A DNA stretch of 9,802 nucleotides. Origin: GCA-002731945 sp036344135. GTDB taxonomy: Bacteria > Pseudomonadota > Alphaproteobacteria > MED-G09. A program made the translations under genes and the position numbers. The notes below the pieces were generated by a model that saw only the letters and a list, made by a program, of their open reading frames with translations, was not told where the DNA came from and made no database searches. Positions 5,966-9,802 of the stretch are shown here, piece after piece (the stretch's first letter is position 1; every line of letters starts with the position of its first letter). The stretch spans positions 1 through 9,802 of the forward strand of contig JAYYUG010000058.1 in the NCBI GenBank assembly GCA_036344135.1. Reading direction: 5' to 3'.

Positions 5966-6895
5966 TCAAAATATCTTTTTTTCTAACAAAACATCCATGT
6001 CGTCTTGTGTTAGGGTTAGCGTATTATTTCCCGAGGAATAAAATTCTCTCCATGCAATAGCAATTTCACTTTGTTTGTCATTACAAATAGGATGATTTCT
6101 TGGATGATAATCCCGCTTGAGAACTGGTAAGGCTGTGTATCCCAGCTCAAAACCAAAAGAGAGGAAGAATTTCCATGCTTTGAAAGTTTTGAATAAAGAG
6201 GAGTAATAACCTTCTTTTTTTATCATATGAGAGTACGCCTTAAAGGTTTCCTTAACAATATGGCAATACGTTAAAACAACCATATAACGCCGGTACCATT
6301 CTTTTTTTTCGTAAAAAAATTTAAAAAAATCAAAAGCAACAGAACCGTGCTCCACTTCTTCTACTTGATGCCACACCCAAAATGCCCTGACTGTTGGATC
6401 TGCAACTTCCATAAGTTCCTTGTATCTCTTTAGGATAATCATACCGCCGAGGAAAGTGAAGGTTTCATAACCAGCTGTAAAACCAATTTTAAATTGTTTG
6501 TTTTTTCTTTCTAATGCTTTGTTAAAATAACTTTTGGCATCCATATCTAGTTTTTCTAATTTTGGGTAACTTTCTTGCATTGCCTTTGTCCACAACAAAA
6601 AATTAAAAGCATGTTGGGATTCCTGACCAATAATATTATTGATGTCTTTGATAAGATTTCCATCCTCTATTTCTGGCATGTATTCTCTCATGACTTTTAC
6701 CAAGAATTTCTCAAAATATGGGATATGAATTCCTAAAGCATTCATAAAAATTGAAAACTCCGGATTTGTTTCACTCCAAACCGGATTATGGTTTTCAACT
6801 TTTTTAAATTTGAATCGTAGATCCCTAATGGGTATTTTGTCCATAGGGTGCGAGGCTAAAGATAACTCATCATCATTTTGGTATATTTTTTTCAA
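5966..6895 (-). CDS. COG3687-type 'predicted metal-dependent hydrolase' with ferritin-like diiron ligand pattern
   Basis: This 309-residue, mostly helical protein matches the family annotated as predicted metal-dependent hydrolase (COG3687). Conserved parts include IPIRDLRFKF (21-30), IGQESQHAFNF (89-99), GYETFTFLGG (142-151) and WHQVEEVEHGSVAFD (175-189). The pattern fits a four-helix diiron-carboxylate site: Glu62 (PYFEKF), Glu92-x-x-His95, Glu144, and Glu180-x-x-His183, which is Glu / ExxH / Glu / ExxH as in ferritin-like oxidases and oxygenases. The 'hydrolase' label is therefore doubtful, and an O2-activating enzyme is at least as likely. Aromatic/hydrophobic segments around 200-255 may contact membrane. 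The start is uncertain: TTG at 6895-6893, just after an in-frame TAG and with an AGG at 6906-6904, or ATG at 6844-6842 (residue 18), with no Shine-Dalgarno but where family similarity begins. It is first in a unit with the isomerase-like gene. Confidence 0.85.
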   Translation of the reverse strand: MKKIYQNDDELSLASHPMDKIPIRDLRFKFKKVENHNPVWSETNPEFSIFMNALGIHIPYFEKFLVKVMREYMPEIEDGNLIKDINNIIGQESQHAFNFLLWTKAMQESYPKLEKLDMDAKSYFNKALERKNKQFKIGFTAGYETFTFLGGMIILKRYKELMEVADPTVRAFWVWHQVEEVEHGSVAFDFFKFFYEKKEWYRRYMVVLTYCHIVKETFKAYSHMIKKEGYYSSLFKTFKAWKFFLSFGFELGYTALPVLKRDYHPRNHPICNDKQSEIAIAWREFYSSGNNTLTLTQDDMDVLLEKKIF

Positions 6896-7011
6896 TTTTT
6901 TTACCTATAATACGTTGATCTTATTAAATTTTTTATTTTACTTCTACTATTGAATTGTAAAAATAATGAATTTGAAAGAATTCTTATGATTTTAAATATT
7001 TTTTGTTGGGC

Positions 7012-7040
7012 TTTACTCTTTCTTAAATTAAATTTATAAA
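7012..7040 (+). promoter_or_regulatory. Candidate sigma70-type promoter for ferrochelatase, possibly leaderless
   Basis: TTTACT (7012-7017, four of six bases as in TTGACA) and TATAAA (7035-7040, five of six as in TATAAT) are separated by 17 bases. Transcription would begin near 7047, only about 4 bases before the ATG at 7051, which has no Shine-Dalgarno. The two oddities fit each other, but chance matches are common in such AT-rich DNA. The rest of the 155-base divergent gap shows no other clear signal beyond a lone TATTAT on the minus strand (6912-6907) for the opposite gene. Confidence 0.3.
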
Positions 7041-7050
7041 AATTTGATAT

Positions 7051-8049
7051 ATGAAAGCTATCTTATTAATTAATATAGGATCCCCAATGGATCTTAAAAT
7101 TTCCTCAATTCGGAAATATCTCAGAGAGTTTTTATCGGACGATAGTGTTTTAGATTTTCCGAAAATATTACAGTTTATTTTGGTGAATTTTATTATTGTT
7201 CCTTTTAGGTCCCCAAAAACAAAGATAGCGTACGAACAGATATGGACTGATCAGGGCTCACCTTTAATAACCAATACCCGTTCTCTTGCTCAAAAATTAA
7301 GTGAGAAGATTAATATTCCCGTCGAAGTCTCTATGCGTTACCAAGAACCTTCAATAAAGGATGGCTTAAATAATCTCATTGCTAAAGGATGTAAAGAGAT
7401 TCTTGCCGTTCCTCTCTATCCCCAATATTCCCAATCGACATCTCTATCAACAAAACTAAAAATTGAAAGTGTTGTAAAAAATATAGAAAATGATGTGTCA
7501 GTAAATATTTCTGAACCTTTTTTTCGTGAGAACGGATATATTTTAGCACTCAAAAATAGTATTCAGAATAATCTTCCCAATGAATATGACTATCTGTTAT
7601 TCAGCTACCATGGTATTCCAGAGAGACATGTTAGGAAGGTCGATCCCAAGGTCTCGTATTGTTTTTCAACCGATGATTGTTGTGATATAGAATCTCCCTC
7701 ACACGCATTCTGTTACAGACATCAGGCATTTTCAACATCGAAGCTGTGTGCAGAAGAGATAGGTTTAGAAAATGAAAAATGGAGTGTATCCTTTCAATCC
7801 AGAATAGGGCCTGGATGGCTCACACCCTTTACCGATAAGGTTTTAGAGCAACTTCCCAAGAAGAATATTAAAAAACTTGCAGTTGTATGCCCTTCATTTG
7901 TAGCCGATAATTTGGAAACATTAGAAGAAATGGAAATTAGAGGAAGAGAGACTTTTCTTAATTCCGGAGGTAAAGAATTTACCTATATACCATGTCTCAA
8001 TGATGATAGTATTTTTGTAGATTTTCTATCTGATTTTGTTTCTAGATAA
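7051..8049 (+). CDS. hemH: Ferrochelatase (protohaem ferro-lyase)
   Basis: This enzyme inserts ferrous iron into protoporphyrin IX, the last step of haem b synthesis. The 332 residues are normal for bacterial enzymes. The N-terminal LLINIGSP (5-12), KYLREFLSD (22-30), IWTDQGSPL (64-72) and PLYPQYSQST (121-130) are typical. The metal/porphyrin site shows FSYHGIPERH (184-193) with catalytic His187, and FVADNLETLEE (283-293) carries the conserved acidic residue. Cys204, 210, 211, 221, 233, 280 and 315 are present, in contexts such as DDCCDIE, AFCYRHQAF and VVCPSF. This Cys-bearing pattern recalls Bacteroidota, Leptospira and Bdellovibrio enzymes, and some ferrochelatases bind a [2Fe-2S] cluster; whether this one does is unknown. 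The ATG has no Shine-Dalgarno. It is transcribed divergently from the diiron/isomerase-like pair and 19 bases ahead of the CrtC-like gene. Confidence 0.96.
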   Translation: MKAILLINIGSPMDLKISSIRKYLREFLSDDSVLDFPKILQFILVNFIIVPFRSPKTKIAYEQIWTDQGSPLITNTRSLAQKLSEKINIPVEVSMRYQEPSIKDGLNNLIAKGCKEILAVPLYPQYSQSTSLSTKLKIESVVKNIENDVSVNISEPFFRENGYILALKNSIQNNLPNEYDYLLFSYHGIPERHVRKVDPKVSYCFSTDDCCDIESPSHAFCYRHQAFSTSKLCAEEIGLENEKWSVSFQSRIGPGWLTPFTDKVLEQLPKKNIKKLAVVCPSFVADNLETLEEMEIRGRETFLNSGGKEFTYIPCLNDDSIFVDFLSDFVSR

Positions 8050-8068
8050 CTTATAGAGGGGCTTATAA

Positions 8069-9163
8069 ATGTTAACCAAAGCTGATGATTACCCTGTCCA
8101 TCAATTAGCCAGCCCCATTTCAGAAGTTGGTAGTTCCAGAAATTTTTATGACCGTTACTTCTTTAACGGCTATACAAAAGATAAAAAGGTATATTTTGCA
8201 GCAGCTTTATGTGTTTACCCCAATTTAAATATTATGGATGCTGCGTTTACGGTTGCTTATGAAGGGAAACAGCATAATTGCAGGGCATCACGAATATTAA
8301 ATGAGGAAAGATTAAATACCAAAGTTGGATCTATTGAAGTTAATGTTCTCGATGCTCTACAAAGATTAGAAATAAAAGTTGATGACAAGGATGCCAATAT
8401 ATCCGCAGACCTGATTTTTGACGGAATCTATCAAGTAATGCAAGAACCAAAGATGAAACTCTATAGCGGCCCAAGGTTAGTTATGGACACTTGCAGAATG
8501 GTTCAACAAGGTGTATGGGAAGGACAAATAAATCTGCAAGGTGTTGATCTAGAGATTGACCGTGAAACCACGATTGGTACCCGAGATAGATCATGGGGGG
8601 TAAGGCCGGTAGGGACCCTTGATAGCCAACCTATAGTTCCCCTAGAAATTCCCCAGTTTTACTGGTTATGGAATCCTACACATTTTGACGGTTTCTCGAC
8701 TCACATTTATTTTGTCGATAATGAATCGGGAAAAACTATTAATGGCCATTCTGTATTACAAGATAAAAACAATTCTAAAATTGAAGAACTATCAAATTTG
8801 GAAAAGAGAGTTTCTTATAAAAAAGGATCCAGAAGAGTTGATTCCCTCATTATAAATGCTGAAAGAAAGTCAGGAAAAGACCTGAGGATGACAATTAAGC
8901 CCGAGAATAAAATATTCATGTGCGGATTAGGATATATGCATCAAGAATGGGGTCACGGTCACTATAAGGGTGAAAATGAGACCACCTACGATAGTTACAA
9001 CTTGGAAGAAGATCCCCATGACCCTCCATTTTTGCATATCCAGTCTGTATGCACTGTAGAACTTGTCATGGATAAAAATAATTATAAAGGCTTAGGGGTT
9101 TTGGAGGAGCTAATTTTAGGGCCTCATAAACCGAGTGGATTCAAAGACCTTTTTGATCGGTAA
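8069..9163 (+). CDS. CrtC/AttH-like (lipocalin-fold) protein, possible hydratase or lipid-binding enzyme
   Basis: The protein has 364 residues, with no signal peptide or membrane helix. The best landmark is GTRDRSWGVRP (170-180), typical of a large uncharacterised family related to carotenoid 1,2-hydratase CrtC and AttH, which have two lipocalin-like halves; I believe members are catalogued as DUF7064/DUF7065. Other landmarks are PQFYWLWNP (195-203), FSTHIYFVDN (209-218), GLGYMHQEWGHGHYKGE (286-302) and the C-terminal GVLEELILGPHKPSGF (343-358). The first half (about 20-150) is beta-rich, fitting the first lipocalin half. AGAGGGG-like purines (8055-8061) lie 7 bases before the ATG. The stop is 2 bases from the start of the kinase gene, so the two are probably co-translated. 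CrtC hydrates isolated double bonds of terpenoids, so water addition or removal on a hydrophobic substrate is possible, but no activity is shown by the sequence. Confidence 0.78.
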   Translation: MLTKADDYPVHQLASPISEVGSSRNFYDRYFFNGYTKDKKVYFAAALCVYPNLNIMDAAFTVAYEGKQHNCRASRILNEERLNTKVGSIEVNVLDALQRLEIKVDDKDANISADLIFDGIYQVMQEPKMKLYSGPRLVMDTCRMVQQGVWEGQINLQGVDLEIDRETTIGTRDRSWGVRPVGTLDSQPIVPLEIPQFYWLWNPTHFDGFSTHIYFVDNESGKTINGHSVLQDKNNSKIEELSNLEKRVSYKKGSRRVDSLIINAERKSGKDLRMTIKPENKIFMCGLGYMHQEWGHGHYKGENETTYDSYNLEEDPHDPPFLHIQSVCTVELVMDKNNYKGLGVLEELILGPHKPSGFKDLFDR

Positions 9164-9165
9164 TC

Positions 9166-9802
9166 ATGCCAGTAAGTACAGAAAAGAATTTTGAGAACAA
9201 ATTACTGCTTCTTGGAGAGTGGTTTCATTCCCAAGATAAGTTTTCAGGCCAAAAATTAAAAATCAAACCTCGCAAAAGCTCAATAACCACAGGCTTTTCA
9301 AACGAAACTTTTGTTTTCAATCTGTCATCTAAAAAAATGAATGAAGAGTTTGTTTTGAGATTAAAGCCAAGTGGTTTTAAAGTTTTCCCCAATTACGATC
9401 TTCATTTTCAGGTAAGAATAATGAGAATACTGAGAACAAAAGGGCTTCCCACACCCGAAATTCTTTATTATGAGGCAGATGAGTCAATTATAGGTTCTGA
9501 ATTTTATATTATGAACTTTATTGAAGGAGAAGCACCTTCTGACAATCCTCCTTATCATACGGATCCTGAGGGAATGATGGGCAAGGCTTCGCAAGAACAA
9601 AGACGAAGTGTATGGCTGGAGTGGCTGTATTATATGAGTATTTTACATTCTCAAGAATTGGAAGAGTTGGATTTAGATGAATTCTTAGGGGGCCAGATAG
9701 GAACCGGAAGCTTGGATAAAGAATTGATCTATTATGAAGAATTTTTAAAATGGGGAATGGAGGGAGAAGAAAACCTTGTATGTGAAGAAGCATTAAAGTG
9801 GT
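9166..9802 (+). CDS. Phosphotransferase-family (APH/choline-kinase fold) protein, N-terminal part, cut by window edge
   Basis: The frame is open from the ATG at 9166 to the right edge, giving 212 residues without the C-terminus. Seen in order are: GFSNETFVF (43-51), the nucleotide-binding hairpin; VLRLKPSG (63-70); DLHFQVRIMRILRTKGLPTPEIL (split at 78-89 and 90-100), the C-helix followed by the PxP turn; and GSEFYIMNFIEGEAP (110-124), the hinge. The C-helix Glu of many kinases is Gln82, which I recall as normal in this subfamily. The catalytic HGD and metal-binding DxD motifs would lie beyond the window. Relatives include the kinase half of ACAD10/ACAD11 and LvaA, which phosphorylate hydroxyacyl-CoA substrates before dehydration; many other members act on unknown lipids. 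The gene begins 2 bases after the CrtC-like stop, implying coupling. An aminoglycoside substrate is unlikely from the context. Confidence 0.87.
   Translation, partial: MPVSTEKNFENKLLLLGEWFHSQDKFSGQKLKIKPRKSSITTGFSNETFVFNLSSKKMNEEFVLRLKPSGFKVFPNYDLHFQVRIMRILRTKGLPTPEILYYEADESIIGSEFYIMNFIEGEAPSDNPPYHTDPEGMMGKASQEQRRSVWLEWLYYMSILHSQELEELDLDEFLGGQIGTGSLDKELIYYEEFLKWGMEGEENLVCEEALKW

Noticed and set aside
9518..9793. Minus-strand open frame of 91 codons.
   Set aside because: It lies wholly inside the phosphotransferase-family gene, whose motifs are clear on the plus strand, and it has no recognisable features.
1..9802. CRISPR array, insertion sequence, integrase or phage gene.
   Set aside because: No repeat-spacer pattern, transposase-like protein, terminal inverted repeats or att-like duplications were seen on either strand.

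Overview
The window is AT-rich (roughly one third G+C by eye) and densely coded. No gap between genes exceeds about 160 bases, so there is no long non-coding stretch. Gene content suggests a proteobacterium-like heterotroph: a fused-type indolepyruvate ferredoxin oxidoreductase, several oxidoreductases used on lipids or aromatics, and a phosphotransferase-family kinase. AT richness, tight packing and this mix resemble streamlined marine lineages such as SAR86-like Gammaproteobacteria, but that placement is inference. The ferrochelatase looks more like the Cys-bearing type of Bacteroidota, Leptospira and Bdellovibrio, so the taxonomy stays open.

Layout. (1) 1-849, plus strand: the C-terminal part of an indolepyruvate ferredoxin oxidoreductase, entering from the left edge and broken by one in-frame TAA at 64-66. 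(2) 868-2124, plus: an acyl-CoA dehydrogenase-fold flavoprotein in which the usual catalytic Glu position reads Gln. (3) 2180-2974, minus: a class I SAM methyltransferase resembling glycan-associated ones. (4) 3126-5424, plus: a likely operon of a retinol-dehydrogenase-like SDR, a one-domain O6-alkylguanine-DNA alkyltransferase overlapping it by 1 base, a classical SDR, and a small membrane protein. (5) 6895-5441, minus: a two-gene unit of a COG3687-type protein with a full ferritin-like diiron ligand pattern and a homologue of styrene-oxide isomerase (StyC). (6) 7051-9802, plus: ferrochelatase, a CrtC/AttH (lipocalin-like) protein, and the N-terminal part of an aminoglycoside-phosphotransferase-fold kinase that leaves the window at the right edge.

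How it may fit together. The most interesting part is region 5 with its neighbour. A candidate diiron oxygenase sits next to an integral-membrane, haem b-dependent epoxide-isomerase homologue. Ferrochelatase, which makes haem b, is transcribed divergently from the same 155-base gap. By analogy with the styrene pathway (monooxygenase makes an epoxide, StyC turns it into an aldehyde, a dehydrogenase oxidises that), this could be an epoxidation/isomerisation module whose carbonyl product feeds the nearby SDRs. The residue patterns are seen in the sequence; the pathway is inference. The CrtC-like/kinase pair and the ACAD-fold protein point to breakdown of a hydrophobic substrate such as a sterol, terpenoid or hydroxylated fatty acid, but no substrate can be named from sequence alone.
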